This document shows, piece by piece, positions 16,577 through 26,567 of a stretch of DNA of 61,380 nt. The number at the start of each line of letters is the position of its first letter. Position 1 is the stretch's first letter. The stretch covers positions 1 through 61,380 of the forward strand of contig CAZUXY010000026.1 in NCBI GenBank assembly GCA_964624235.1, in the 5' to 3' direction. A program made the position numbers and the translations under genes. Below the pieces are notes generated by a model that did not search any database, was not told the origin of the DNA, and saw only the letters and a list, made by a program, of their open reading frames with translations. Source of the DNA: CAZUXY01 sp964624235. Lineage in GTDB: Bacteria; Spirochaetota; UBA4802; UBA5368.

Positions 16577-19500
16577 CTACCGGCGCGGAAGCCCCAGCCT
16601 CTGTAGGGCTCCCTCGTGGCGGGGATTGAACCTTATAGCCTTTTCGAAATTCCTTCGCGCCTCACCGTAACGTCCCCGCCGCTCGTCGATGAGTCCCATC
16701 TCGTAATACGGCTCCGCGTCAAAGGGTGTGAGCCGTACCGCACGCCCGTAACTCTGGCGGGCCTTTTCCAACCGGTCTTGAAAACCGTAGGTCTTCCCCA
16801 GTGCGTAATGAAGCTCGGCCGCGTTGGGATTAATATCAATCCCTTTTTTAAACCGCATGACGGCGCCGTCCAGGTCGCCCCGCCTCAGGGCGATCCATCC
16901 CAGGTGGTAGCAGGCCTCAAAGCGGCCTGGCTCCTCTCTCAACGCCCTGCGCAGCAGTTCCGCGGCCTCGACCAAACGCCCCTTTCGGATATAGGTTTCT
17001 CCCAGGAGCGTGAGCGCCTCACCAGAACCGGGGTCAATCTCCAGCACCCTCCTCGCGTGCGCCGCCGCCTCGTCCGCCCTGCCCTCTCCCAGGAGCGCCC
17101 GGGCGCGGGAGAGCAGCAGCCGCGTATCGGCGACGGCCCCTGGACCGGGTGTTTTGTCACCGTCCACACGCCGCGATATGCCGGGGTAGTCGGGCCGTAT
17201 ACGCAGTGCCCTGCGGTATTCGTCGAGATAACGGGGGTCCAGCCGCGCGCTCATCACCAGGCCGGCGAGCACATGGCCTGTCGCCTCATGGAGGGTCGCC
17301 ATGTCGCGCCGCAGCGCGCCGGCCGTCACGCCCCCGGCCCCGCGGCTCAGCAGTATATCGGCCGGCTGCCGGTAGAGCCTGACCAGACTCAGGGAGTTTT
17401 CCATATCGTGCATGGTGGTGCGCGAGAGGGCGTACTCCAGGTAGGGACGGTCCTCAGTGTGCAGGGGCACGTCCCAGTCCATGGCGTCGACGGCCGAATG
17501 GTCGAACTTGCAGATGTCGAGCATCATCGCGGGCGTCGCGTATCCTATCCCGGAAAGGTCTTTGCGGGCGTACCGCTCGAAGCGGCGCACGAAAATTTCC
17601 GTATCCACCGTCATGGGACTCAAGGAACCGACGACCAGGGCGTGCAGGTTCTCGTGACTGGTGGCGTACCAGAATCCCACGTACGGGAACTCCGCCCTGA
17701 AGGTTTTGAGCAGTGACACCAGGCTCTCCAGGTCCATGTCAACGGGCACCCAGGAGGTCATGATGCCCCCTTCCCTGAGGCGTGACTTCGCCGCGGCGAA
17801 GTACTCAGCGGTGTAGAGGCCCGAGTTGCCGGCGTAATAGGGCCAGATGGAATCATTCATGATCACGTCATATTTTTCCCCGGTCATCCTGAGGTAGTTG
17901 GCCCCGTCCATGATGACCGCGTTGAACCGCGGGTGGTGCGCCACCCCGCCGTTGATGTCACGAAAGAAACGGTCCGAGGTATCGATGACCGACCGGCTGA
18001 TCTCCACCAGGTCCAGGCGGTCAATGCCGTACGAGACCAGTATGCGGGAGGTCTCCCCGCTGCCGAAACCGATCTGGCACACTCTTTTGGGACCGGGGTG
18101 CAGCAGCATGGGGATGTGCGCCTGCAGCTTCTGGGTGGTCCGCAGGGTGAAGGCGGTGCCCGCAACGTTGATGGAGCCCGTGGAAATGACCCTGCTGCCG
18201 TTTTCAAAATGATGCACGGTGGTGATGCCCTCGATCCCTTCGTGCGCGTAGTCGATGACCGCGGTGCGGTCGTGCCGCCGCTCGCCGATGTTGTAATATT
18301 CGAAAAGGTAACGCGGCGGCAGTATAATGACCGCCAGAACAGCCAGGGCCGGCAGGGCAAGGGCGCCGTATTTCAGCAGCTTCCCGGCGGAGGGGACGCT
18401 CTTTTTACCCGGTGGAAAAGCGCCGGCCCCGGGCAGAAACATCACCGCCGCCGCCGCACATGCGCCCAGCACCGCCATCGCGCTGAGGGAACCCTGGGTG
18501 CCCAGAGCCCTCACCAGGAAAAAACCCGTTGCCAGGGACCCGAATATCGACCCGGCCGTGTTGGCGGCATAGACCGTACCCATGGAACTGCTCAGGCGCT
18601 CGATACGGCCGGTACAGGCCGCAACCGCCGCGGGGAAGGCGACACCCATGAGCAGTGTCGGCAGCAGCATAATGACCAGGGACGGGAAAAAACCGGTATA
18701 GACCACCTTCGCCGTCCAGCCCGACGACACGGCCGCGGAGAAAGGGAGCCGCTCGAATATCCCGAATAACAGGATGGAAGCAAAACCCGACACGGCGACG
18801 GCCCCCTGCAGCGCGGCCCAGAGGTGCGGATAGTTGATGTTCCTGAACCTTCGCTCCGCCGCGGAAAACAGCACGCCGCCCAGGCCGATCCCCATAAGGA
18901 AGGTCGTCAGCATTGAGGAAAAGGCATACACCGTGGTCTTGAGCTTGAATACCAGCAGCCTGGTCCACAGCACCTCGTATGAAAGGGAGGCAAAGCCCGC
19001 CAGGCCCACCAGCACCAGGAAGACGGCCCGGGGAGTACCGGTCAGCGCGGGGACGGATGCCTCTCCGTCGTCAGGGATTTCCTTCGTTTCGGCAACACCG
19101 CGGCCTGCCATGAAACGGTCCAGCAGCACCGCGACAGCGCCGATGACCAGGTTCACCGCCGCGGCGAGATACACCGTACCCCTTACGCCGAATACCTCGA
19201 TGCCGTAGAATCCCGCGAGAAAGCACCCGGCGGTGGCCCCCAGGGTATTGATTCCGTAGAGCAGTCCGGCCTTCGCGCCCAGGTGTCCCAGGCGCCGGAT
19301 ATAGAAACGGCTCATTACCGGGAGAGTTCCGCCCATGAGCACGGCCGGGAGGAGCATCAGCAGAAAAGAGAGCGCAAAGCGCACGAGGGTGAGGAGCGCG
19401 TCGGAAAATCCCAGGGTGTTGAAGAGGTAGGCGTAGAGGGGCTGCAGCAGCGGCACCGCAACGGGGACCGCCAGGGCGGCCAGGCCGATGCCGCCTTCGA

Positions 19501-19726
19501 GCAGACTGTAGAGTATCAGCGGCCTGCCTGCGCGGTCGGCGCGCCTTCCCAGAAGAAAGCTACCCAGCGCCAGGCCGGCCATAAAGGCCGACAGCACCGC
19601 GGTGACCGAATAGGTGGTATTGCCGAACACCCGCACGAACAGGCGGACCCAGGCCACTTCATAGACCAGGCCGCAGGCCCCCGAAAGGAAAAAGAGCGGC
19701 AGCACCACCGGTTTAAGCAGGTTCAC
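16577..19726 (-). CDS. Membrane-fused spermidine-synthase-like protein with C-terminal TPRs
   Basis: 1049 residues from a GTG at 19726 preceded by AGGGAAG. About 1-490 is an MFS-like membrane region of two homologous blocks (SGACGLVYEVAWVRL and GFASLSYEVLWTRL). About 490-730 is a class I methyltransferase-fold spermidine-synthase domain with a GFGSGETSRIL nucleotide loop and the acidic LDLVEIS. About 870-1045 holds five TPRs. This fused class is common in environmental bacteria; polyamine synthesis is unproven for it. The gene follows the PKD protein gene by 12 bp and precedes the Lgt-CPBP gene, so the three form an operon. TPRs suggest a protein partner, perhaps from the same operon. Confidence 0.87.
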   Translation of the reverse strand: MNLLKPVVLPLFFLSGACGLVYEVAWVRLFVRVFGNTTYSVTAVLSAFMAGLALGSFLLGRRADRAGRPLILYSLLEGGIGLAALAVPVAVPLLQPLYAYLFNTLGFSDALLTLVRFALSFLLMLLPAVLMGGTLPVMSRFYIRRLGHLGAKAGLLYGINTLGATAGCFLAGFYGIEVFGVRGTVYLAAAVNLVIGAVAVLLDRFMAGRGVAETKEIPDDGEASVPALTGTPRAVFLVLVGLAGFASLSYEVLWTRLLVFKLKTTVYAFSSMLTTFLMGIGLGGVLFSAAERRFRNINYPHLWAALQGAVAVSGFASILLFGIFERLPFSAAVSSGWTAKVVYTGFFPSLVIMLLPTLLMGVAFPAAVAACTGRIERLSSSMGTVYAANTAGSIFGSLATGFFLVRALGTQGSLSAMAVLGACAAAAVMFLPGAGAFPPGKKSVPSAGKLLKYGALALPALAVLAVIILPPRYLFEYYNIGERRHDRTAVIDYAHEGIEGITTVHHFENGSRVISTGSINVAGTAFTLRTTQKLQAHIPMLLHPGPKRVCQIGFGSGETSRILVSYGIDRLDLVEISRSVIDTSDRFFRDINGGVAHHPRFNAVIMDGANYLRMTGEKYDVIMNDSIWPYYAGNSGLYTAEYFAAAKSRLREGGIMTSWVPVDMDLESLVSLLKTFRAEFPYVGFWYATSHENLHALVVGSLSPMTVDTEIFVRRFERYARKDLSGIGYATPAMMLDICKFDHSAVDAMDWDVPLHTEDRPYLEYALSRTTMHDMENSLSLVRLYRQPADILLSRGAGGVTAGALRRDMATLHEATGHVLAGLVMSARLDPRYLDEYRRALRIRPDYPGISRRVDGDKTPGPGAVADTRLLLSRARALLGEGRADEAAAHARRVLEIDPGSGEALTLLGETYIRKGRLVEAAELLRRALREEPGRFEACYHLGWIALRRGDLDGAVMRFKKGIDINPNAAELHYALGKTYGFQDRLEKARQSYGRAVRLTPFDAEPYYEMGLIDERRGRYGEARRNFEKAIRFNPRHEGALQRLGLPRR

Positions 19727-19738
19727 CCGTCGGCTTCC

Positions 19739-21001
19739 CTAGAGTTTTCCCTCTTTTTCGAGGGTGCGCAGCTCGTCGACGGTGACGAAATCCTTGCCCA
19801 GAATCTTTTTCGCCTTCTGGACTTTACGGTCAAGCTCGGGATCGTCGACCTGCACGTGCTTTTTGTATTTCAGATCCTCGCCGCTTGCGGGTATGGTAAA
19901 GTACAGGTTCGCCGTCACGTCGCCCCCTCCCTGCAGGGTGCCCCTGAGTCGCACCGTGAGATTGCAGGTGGACGGCGGCAGAAGCTCTTTGGTGAACGAG
20001 AATGTGCCGTTCACCACGCTGTTGTGCGCCACCACGGAATGGGACAGAAAGGCATCGGCGCTGTAGGTGCGCGACAGGGGCCGGCGGGAGGTGTCGCAGT
20101 GGGTGAAGTCCACGTCGGCGTCGGTAAAGGTCAGGTTACGGTCGAATATGTTTTTCATCCCCAACTCGGTGGTGTACCTGCCGTCCTTATACACGGGAAA
20201 GCGGTTATAGGCGATGGGGATGGTGGTCGATCCCATTTTGGAAGCTATCCACTGGGTGTTGGGAAAATCCAGTGATGAGCGGGCGGTCCCCCTGTTCCCC
20301 TTTTCGTCGGTGACCGTCACCTGTACGATAAAGGTGGAATGGAACCTCTTCTGCTCGCGGTTGAAGTAATTGTGGGTGGTGTACCCGATATCGGTGGTCT
20401 TGGTGGTGCCGTCGCCGAAGTCCCAGGCATAGGCGCACTTTCCCGAAAGGCCCTGCTTGCGTACCACCTCGAACTCCCCTTCCTCGGGCCGCATGGGATG
20501 CAGGTGTGCCTTGAGCCAGATGACGGGCTTGTCGGGGCATTTCACCGCCCGCACGGTGACCGACTTGGTGTCGATGCGTTTGAAATCACGCACGGTCACC
20601 ATTATTTCGTAGTCGCCCTCCACCTGGTAACGCATGATGACCGGGTTTCCCACCTTGCTCCCTATCTTGTAGATGAGGTCCTGGCCGCGGCCCTCGGGAT
20701 CGTCCGCCAGCACCTTTACCTGAAAATCCTCTCCCACGCATACGGGGTCCTTTTCTACCATGACTTTACGGATAAAGTCCCTGCGCGCCACTTCAAAGGT
20801 CTTCACCTTCGAAGGATCCAGGTCGGGGCCTCCCTCGCGGCCCGAAAACATGTTCAGATAAAAATTCATTGCCGAAGATCCGTCTTTCCCTTCGGGTTTC
20901 ACGGCGGTCTCGCTTCCCCTGCGGGACGAAACCACGATCACGATGAGCAGAACCGATCCAAGGACCAGCAACAGCCATTTATATTTTTTTATAAACTCCA
21001 C
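19739..21001 (-). CDS. Membrane-anchored protein with PKD domain
   Basis: 420 residues. One N-terminal transmembrane helix (about 8-27) anchors an otherwise exported protein. A PKD-type beta-sandwich contains YAWDFGDGTT (about 190-199), with a second Ig-like block before it (about 80-150). The C-terminal tail is charged and helical. PKD domains usually mediate protein or polysaccharide contacts at the surface. It is the first gene of the operon with the MFS/spermidine-synthase and Lgt-CPBP fusions, so it may be the external part of that system. No catalytic motif is seen. Confidence 0.82.
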   Translation of the reverse strand: MEFIKKYKWLLLVLGSVLLIVIVVSSRRGSETAVKPEGKDGSSAMNFYLNMFSGREGGPDLDPSKVKTFEVARRDFIRKVMVEKDPVCVGEDFQVKVLADDPEGRGQDLIYKIGSKVGNPVIMRYQVEGDYEIMVTVRDFKRIDTKSVTVRAVKCPDKPVIWLKAHLHPMRPEEGEFEVVRKQGLSGKCAYAWDFGDGTTKTTDIGYTTHNYFNREQKRFHSTFIVQVTVTDEKGNRGTARSSLDFPNTQWIASKMGSTTIPIAYNRFPVYKDGRYTTELGMKNIFDRNLTFTDADVDFTHCDTSRRPLSRTYSADAFLSHSVVAHNSVVNGTFSFTKELLPPSTCNLTVRLRGTLQGGGDVTANLYFTIPASGEDLKYKKHVQVDDPELDRKVQKAKKILGKDFVTVDELRTLEKEGKL

Positions 21002-21144
21002 GGCGCCCTCTCCCTATTCAGATATGTGGTGTCCCCGGAGGAGACGGACAAAGGACGACCTTTCACCCTGACGGGTGAAAGGTCGCAGCGGATTGTATTG
21101 CGTATGTAACCGGTGCTTTCGCGGTATACGTCGCGTTACTGCCT

Positions 21145-22101
21145 TTACTGGTAATACCCGTCGATGAACTGCAGCGTCTCTACCGCGCCGTAATACGACG
21201 AATCGGCGGTATTGACCCCTATGCTGTAGCCCAGGGGATTGACATAGCCGCTCATCAGAAGGTTATCCGGAGCAGGGTTGACCGAGCTCAGATAGCCGTT
21301 GGGCCCATTGATCCTGGTGCGCCAGTAATCCGACGTATCGGACGACCGGTCGAACCCGAAGGTGTTGACGACCTGGTTCGCCATCTTCGTGGCGCACGAG
21401 GTCCCGCAGAACAGCTGTCCGCACCATCCCATCTCGTCCAGCACCGCCTCGCGCACGCCGCTGTAGAGCTGCAGCGCCGCGTCGTACATGGTCTGGGAAT
21501 TGTGACTGGGCAGGTTCATTTCCTTGCCGGTAAAATAGTTGGCGAACCAGCAGGTGCCCGAACAGGCGTTGCCGCGTCCCTTGGTCCTCACATTGGAGTC
21601 GTCAAGCTGGAAAAAATACGTGTAGCAATAGGGCCGGTAATAGGCATCCAGGTACGCCATCTTGTCGGCAACTACGTTGAGCAAAGGCCGGTACGTGGTC
21701 TCGAGCGCCGCCGTCGGTTTAAGGATCACTCCACCCGATGCGGTGAAGTTGTGGGTTGAATTATAGGTGGTGTTGATATCCTCGGTGAGTATTCCCGGTG
21801 TGCCGTTCTTTAAGGGGTCACTCTTGAATTGTTTGGGACAGCCTATCCAGGTCTTGTCATAGGGAGGATCATACATGGTGTTGTGCCGGATATTATAGCC
21901 GTCGTTGACCAGCATTCCCGAGTGGCTCCAGTAGCAATGGAGCACCTGGAACAATCCCGCCAGGGGACCGGAACCGCTGGGAGACAGAACGATATCTCCC
22001 TTTAAACCATTAATCCTTGTGGGTACGTAAGTCGCACCGTATACCGAACTCGCGAATATCAGGATAAACAATACCGCGAGCAGTTTGGAAGACCTTTTCA
22101 T
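21145..22101 (-). CDS. Exported cysteine-rich protein, possibly a YiiX/NlpC-like permuted papain fold
   Basis: 318 residues with a cleaved signal peptide (about 1-22, ending VYGA). The mature N-terminus has GDIVLSPSG followed about 20 residues later by YWSHSGMLV (His60), the spacing seen in circularly permuted NlpC/P60 (YiiX) hydrolases where the His precedes the Cys. Candidate nucleophiles are in ACSGTCWFANYF (about 178) and LFCGTSCATKMANQ (about 229-233). Several Cys pairs suggest disulfides, fitting an exported protein. The family match is a pattern reading only. It is unlinked to the next operon, with a 143-bp gap. Confidence 0.6.
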   Translation of the reverse strand: MKRSSKLLAVLFILIFASSVYGATYVPTRINGLKGDIVLSPSGSGPLAGLFQVLHCYWSHSGMLVNDGYNIRHNTMYDPPYDKTWIGCPKQFKSDPLKNGTPGILTEDINTTYNSTHNFTASGGVILKPTAALETTYRPLLNVVADKMAYLDAYYRPYCYTYFFQLDDSNVRTKGRGNACSGTCWFANYFTGKEMNLPSHNSQTMYDAALQLYSGVREAVLDEMGWCGQLFCGTSCATKMANQVVNTFGFDRSSDTSDYWRTRINGPNGYLSSVNPAPDNLLMSGYVNPLGYSIGVNTADSSYYGAVETLQFIDGYYQ

Positions 22102-22542
22102 ATCTCCTCCTGTGTGTGTGATATGAATCGGCTGAAGTATACTGCTGAGTAACGGCCCGGTAAAGCGTTTTTATTGTATGTAGACATATTTCTGTTTTAG
22201 TAACTGCTAAAACTATGTCTCATTAATAAACTGGTCACCGAAAAAGAAAAAAATCCTCAATAACCGAACGGTGATAGATCATACAATTTTTTATAGTACG
22301 CCTTCATGGGTAACCGGCGCCCGGGGTCCGCGGAAGCATTTCGGCCATCCTGCGATGTTCCCTGCCCCATAACCCGTGATCCCGTAAAAAGGATTTGACG
22401 AACGGCGTGACGGACCGTCAGTATACGCAACAGACGCGCCGGCGGCACACCATCGATAACGCTGCCGGCACACCAGTCCTCAATTTCAACACCGTAATCA
22501 ACCACATATCCGGGGCCGCCGGCGCCGGGCAGGGAGCGCACC
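22102..22542. other. Divergent intergenic region without a gene
   Basis: 441 bp between two divergent exported-protein genes. The left part is AT-rich and should hold the promoter for the minus-strand gene. The right part is GC-rich and reads through to the parvulin gene. I see no RNA gene or strong repeat in it. Confidence 0.5.
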
Positions 22543-23886
22543 ATGAAACGATTTCTGCTGATCATTACGGTCTTTCTCACGGGGGCCGTATCGTGCAAAA
22601 GCGACCGCGATGTCGTGGCGGTCTATAAGGGAGGCACCGTCACCCGCGGCGAGTTCCGCGCGTGGATGGATCAGAGAAAGAAATCAGGCGAGACCGCCGA
22701 ACTCGAAAAGATCAACCTCACCAAAGAGCTCCAGATACTGGCGCTGCACAAGATCGCCGCGATCGAGGCTAAAAGTGAAAACTACGAAAATTCGGAGCGC
22801 TTCCGTTTTCTCATGGAAGACATCGCGGCCAGGCAGCTTGCCGCCCTTATGCTGGAGGGAGAATTCAAAAAATCCGGTTTCAGCGCCGAGGCCGTGAAAC
22901 TGCGGCAGATACTCATGCCGGTGGAGGGAGGTACGGAAAAAGACGCGCGGCCCGTACTGGAAAAGGCCCGCCGCGCCGTCGCGGAGCTGGACGGGGGGGC
23001 CTCCTTCGCGGACGTGGTGAAAAAATATTCCCTGCACCCGAGCAAGAACCGGGAAGGCGACATCGGATGGTTCGTCAGGGAGATGCTGCCCGCCATCTAC
23101 GCCGACGAGGCATTCGCCTTGAAAAAGGGCGCATACACGAAGAAACCCCTCTACCTGCCCGAGCTCAAATCGGTAGGCATCATCAAGGTCGACGACCGTA
23201 CGGTGCTCACCCCCGATAACCTGGAGCGTACGGTGAAAGATCCCAGGGCCAGGTCGTTTTTCAACGAGTACTTCCGCGAAAAAGCGAAGGAACGCCTGGT
23301 AAAAGAACTGGTGCGCGCGAAAAACGCGGTCTACCACGAACAGGCGGCGGTCTGGAACAATCCCGCCGCGGTGATCTTCGCCTTCGGCGGGACCCGGTTC
23401 ACCGCGGGAGACCTTACCGCCCGCATACACGCCATGAAGTCCATTATGGGGCACAAGGTCCACGCCACGGACGACCGTTTCAGAAAACGCGTTTCACTCG
23501 AGTACTTCCATGACCTGCTGCTGTGCGACGAGGCGCGTACACGGAAGCTGGACAAAGACCCTGAATACCTGAAACGGCTGGAAAAAACCCGGCAGGAATA
23601 CCTTGCAGGCGATTACATGGAATACGTCGCCGCACGGGAGATGAAGGTGACACCGGCGGAGGTGCGAAAGGAATACGAATCGCACCGCGACAGCCGCTAC
23701 GCAACGGTCGTCAGAGTGGACGGCAGGCAGGTGAAACGACCGCGTCCCTTCGGCGAGGTAAAGGGCATAATCGAGCATACCCTTAGTACCCTCAAAGAGA
23801 TGGACGCCCGCGAAGGCTGGATGCGGCGCATGCTGATGAAATACGAGTTCAACATTACCGATACACGCATCGAAAAAGGCCTGTAG
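22543..23886 (+). CDS. Lipoprotein with parvulin-type peptidyl-prolyl isomerase domain
   Basis: 447 residues. The signal ends in a lipobox (GAVSC, Cys18). A parvulin core (about 118-220) is seen in VKLRQILMPVEGG, ASFADVVKKYSLHPS and GDIGWFVREMLP. It is flanked by long helical regions as in SurA/PrsA foldases. It would assist the folding of exported or outer-membrane proteins in the periplasm. A second helical arm (about 300-440) may form the chaperone cradle. The first start ATG overlaps a GGAGCGCACC region. It lies upstream of an esterase gene, 71 bp apart. Confidence 0.88.
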   Translation: MKRFLLIITVFLTGAVSCKSDRDVVAVYKGGTVTRGEFRAWMDQRKKSGETAELEKINLTKELQILALHKIAAIEAKSENYENSERFRFLMEDIAARQLAALMLEGEFKKSGFSAEAVKLRQILMPVEGGTEKDARPVLEKARRAVAELDGGASFADVVKKYSLHPSKNREGDIGWFVREMLPAIYADEAFALKKGAYTKKPLYLPELKSVGIIKVDDRTVLTPDNLERTVKDPRARSFFNEYFREKAKERLVKELVRAKNAVYHEQAAVWNNPAAVIFAFGGTRFTAGDLTARIHAMKSIMGHKVHATDDRFRKRVSLEYFHDLLLCDEARTRKLDKDPEYLKRLEKTRQEYLAGDYMEYVAAREMKVTPAEVRKEYESHRDSRYATVVRVDGRQVKRPRPFGEVKGIIEHTLSTLKEMDAREGWMRRMLMKYEFNITDTRIEKGL

Positions 23887-23957
23887 GCCGGCACCAGCGG
23901 AACACCGGCCGCCGGCCCGTCTTGCTGTTTCACCATCCTGACAGGGGAGAACATTCC

Positions 23958-25001
23958 ATGAAAGCGAAGAAAAAGTTGCTCTACGTTGCCGGCGGCCTCG
24001 CGCTGCCCGTCATATTCTGCGCCGTCCTCATTCAGGTATGGCGCGTCACGCCCTACGGGAAGCTCCATCCCGTGGCGGCCGTCTTTCTGAAGCTGACCGG
24101 CGACAAGGACCGCTCGGGCGATCCCCTGGAGGTGACCAGGAGGTCGCGGGCCGAACTGACGTCCCTGGCAAAACTGGTAAGCCGTTCCGGCATACGGCCG
24201 GCCTGCATCACCGGTCTTACCATACCCGGCAGGGGGGGACCCATCCCTGTCAGGATCTATACCCCGAAAGGGGACGGTCCCTTCCCTGCGGTCATCTACT
24301 GCCACGGGGGCGGATGGGCCGAGGGAAGCATCGACAGCCATGACGGCCTCACCAGAACGCTCTGTGTGAAGACGGGGGCAGTGGTGGTGTCGGTGGATTA
24401 CCGACTCGCTCCCGAGCACCCCTTCCCCGCCGCGGTCGACGACGCGTACGCGGCGCTCCTCTGGGTGCGTGAGCACGCCGCGAAGTACCGTATCGACGGG
24501 CGAAAGATCGCCCTGGCCGGGGACAGCGCGGGCGGCAACCTCGCGGCGGCGGTATGCCTCATGGCGCGCGACCGCAGGGGGCCCGTCATAGCCTTCCAGG
24601 CACTCATCTATCCCGGTGTCGACACGCTGAACCTCAACACCGGCTCCTACCGGAAGTTCGGCAGTGGTTACATGCTTACCAAAAGGGACATCGAATTCTT
24701 CATCAAAATGTACCTGCCCGACCCACGGGACCGCAAAAACCCCTATGCCTCGCCGCTGCTGGCCGCCAACCACCGTAACCTTCCGCCCGCCCTCATCATC
24801 ACGGCGGAGTTCGACGTATTGCGCGATGAGGGCGAGGCTTACGCGAAGAAGCTTTCCTCGGCGGGAGTGGAGGCCCGCGCCCGCCGTTACCAGGGCATGA
24901 TCCACGGCTTCATCTCGGCGGACCGGCTGGTCTCCCAGGCGGGAGCAGCCGTCGACGAGATCGCCGCTGCGCTCAGGGCTGCCTTCGCGCGGATACGGTA
25001 G
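23958..25001 (+). CDS. Alpha/beta hydrolase, hormone-sensitive-lipase type esterase
   Basis: The ATG at 23958 follows AGGGGAGA. 347 residues with one N-terminal hydrophobic helix (about 8-27), so it is likely membrane-anchored. The oxyanion HGGG (116-119), nucleophile GDSAGG (Ser about 190), acid AEFDVLRDE (about 286) and MIHGF His (about 316) define the HSL family IV. It hydrolyses short-chain esters; the substrate is unknown. Same direction as the parvulin gene, possibly co-transcribed. Confidence 0.92.
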   Translation: MKAKKKLLYVAGGLALPVIFCAVLIQVWRVTPYGKLHPVAAVFLKLTGDKDRSGDPLEVTRRSRAELTSLAKLVSRSGIRPACITGLTIPGRGGPIPVRIYTPKGDGPFPAVIYCHGGGWAEGSIDSHDGLTRTLCVKTGAVVVSVDYRLAPEHPFPAAVDDAYAALLWVREHAAKYRIDGRKIALAGDSAGGNLAAAVCLMARDRRGPVIAFQALIYPGVDTLNLNTGSYRKFGSGYMLTKRDIEFFIKMYLPDPRDRKNPYASPLLAANHRNLPPALIITAEFDVLRDEGEAYAKKLSSAGVEARARRYQGMIHGFISADRLVSQAGAAVDEIAAALRAAFARIR

Positions 25002-25424
25002 GGATCCACGCGTAAGAGGCCCTCGCGCACCCTCCCCGTGCCATGAAAACAGAGGCGCGGAACGACCATGCGTACAACGCGTGTTTCGTGGAGCGCTCTC
25101 GGTACTATACTTAAAATATTGTTCCCGGTGCGGGCGGAGGGGCCGGCGACGGACCGGGCCGGTGGCTTTTACGCGAACGGTGCTTCCGCAGGGGAAGGTT
25201 TTTTCTCACTCATGCGGCGTGACACGCGTCTTTCCGTATGGCCGTAAAAGGTCTTGACATCAGCGCGCGCCGCCCCTCTCACTATAGGGACGAACGGTAC
25301 CGATATCTCCCGGGAGCGCCTGCACACCGACACCGCGCTTCCCGGGACGACTGCACCGACCATGACCGCCCGCCCTATCGCGTACCCGCCCGTTCCGGTG
25401 GAAAGCCCCGGCAAGGCAGGAACC
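25002..25424. other. 423-bp stretch without a convincing gene
   Basis: GC-rich sequence before the dehydratase operon. A TTGACA at 25254 has a CACTAT about 20 bp downstream, too widely spaced for a confident promoter. The coding frame of the next gene stays open upstream to 25254, but the extension has low-complexity composition and is not used as coding. Confidence 0.4.
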
Positions 25425-26567
25425 ATGACACCCGGGAAAACAGCGACAGTATCGGACACGATCAGGCCCTACATAGAAGCGGCGTCGGCGGCCCCGCGGC
25501 TCTATGCACAGGAGGCGGCGGCCGGCAGGCGCTTCATAGGCTGGTTCTGCACCTATACGCCGCTGGAGCTCATCCACGCGGCGGGGTTCATCCCGGTACG
25601 CATTACCGGGGGCGGTGCGACCACCGGCCGCGGCGACCTGCTCACGCCAGCGTTCCTCTGTCCCTTTCTGCGCCGCGCCGTTGAAAAGGGCATGGAGGGC
25701 GAATACGATTTTCTCACGGGCATCGTCCAGGGTTACACCTGCGACGCCGCCTGCGGGGTGCTGAACATCTGGGCCGAAAACCTTAAGGGGAAGATATTCC
25801 ACAGCCTGCCCCTCCCCTACAACGATACCCCGGCCTCCCGCGCCTTTCTCAGAAGCGGACTCATTGAACTGGCCGGGAAGCTCAACGCCGCCGGTGGTTC
25901 ATGGTCCATGGAAAAGTGCGAAACCTCCCTGGTGCTCTACGATACAATCCGCCTACGTGTGCTCGATCTCTACGAGAGGAGCTTCAGCGGCCGGCAGGGT
26001 CCGACGGCAGGCGAGATGCTTACCATTGTGCGGGCCGGTCACCTCGTTTCCCCGGAGCGCTTCCTGGACCTCCTGGAAAAGACATCGGCCGCGCCTGAAA
26101 CCGGTCTGCGGCGCGACGGCGGCGTTCCCGTGCTGGTATCGGGGAGCGTCATCGACGACGCGCGCGTGCCCGAACTGCTGGAAGAATGCGGCGGGCGTAT
26201 AGTCGCCGACGACCTCTGCACCGGACGCCGCGGCTTCGACCCCCCGGCGGGAACGGGCGCCGACCCCCTGGAACGGCTGATCGACCGCTGCCTGCGCCGC
26301 GCCCCCTGCCCCGCCCGTGCCCGTGCCGAGGAAAGGGCCGGCGTCATCACCGGTCTCATCGAACGGTCGGGCGCCCGCGGGGTCGTGTTTATTTTACAGA
26401 AGTTCTGCACTCCCCACCTGGGCGACCTGCCGGCGCTCACCGGAATACTGCGTACGCAGGGCGTGCCCGTACTGCTCGTCGAGATGGAGGAGGAGGGCCT
26501 GGCCGAGGGGCAGCTGCGCACCCGGTTCGAGGGCTTTTTCGAGATGCTGGGGGGCCGGCATGGATAA
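25425..26567 (+). CDS. 2-Hydroxyacyl-CoA dehydratase/benzoyl-CoA reductase-family subunit A
   Basis: The ATG at 25425 follows AAGGCAGGA and fits the family N-terminus; the frame stays open further upstream. 380 residues with the family opening GWFCTYTPLELIHAAGFIPV (39-58). Cys42, Cys79 (FLCPF) and Cys106 (YTCDA) are candidate [4Fe-4S] ligands. This class removes water or reduces aromatic rings by ATP-driven radical electron transfer and works as a heterodimer. The next gene overlaps by 8 bp and encodes the partner. The ATP-dependent activator is not in the window, so the substrate and pathway stay open. Confidence 0.85.
   Translation: MTPGKTATVSDTIRPYIEAASAAPRLYAQEAAAGRRFIGWFCTYTPLELIHAAGFIPVRITGGGATTGRGDLLTPAFLCPFLRRAVEKGMEGEYDFLTGIVQGYTCDAACGVLNIWAENLKGKIFHSLPLPYNDTPASRAFLRSGLIELAGKLNAAGGSWSMEKCETSLVLYDTIRLRVLDLYERSFSGRQGPTAGEMLTIVRAGHLVSPERFLDLLEKTSAAPETGLRRDGGVPVLVSGSVIDDARVPELLEECGGRIVADDLCTGRRGFDPPAGTGADPLERLIDRCLRRAPCPARARAEERAGVITGLIERSGARGVVFILQKFCTPHLGDLPALTGILRTQGVPVLLVEMEEEGLAEGQLRTRFEGFFEMLGGRHG

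Noticed and set aside
25254..25285. TTGACA with downstream CACTAT as a promoter for the dehydratase operon
   Set aside because: Spacing of about 20 bp is too wide for a confident sigma-70 call.
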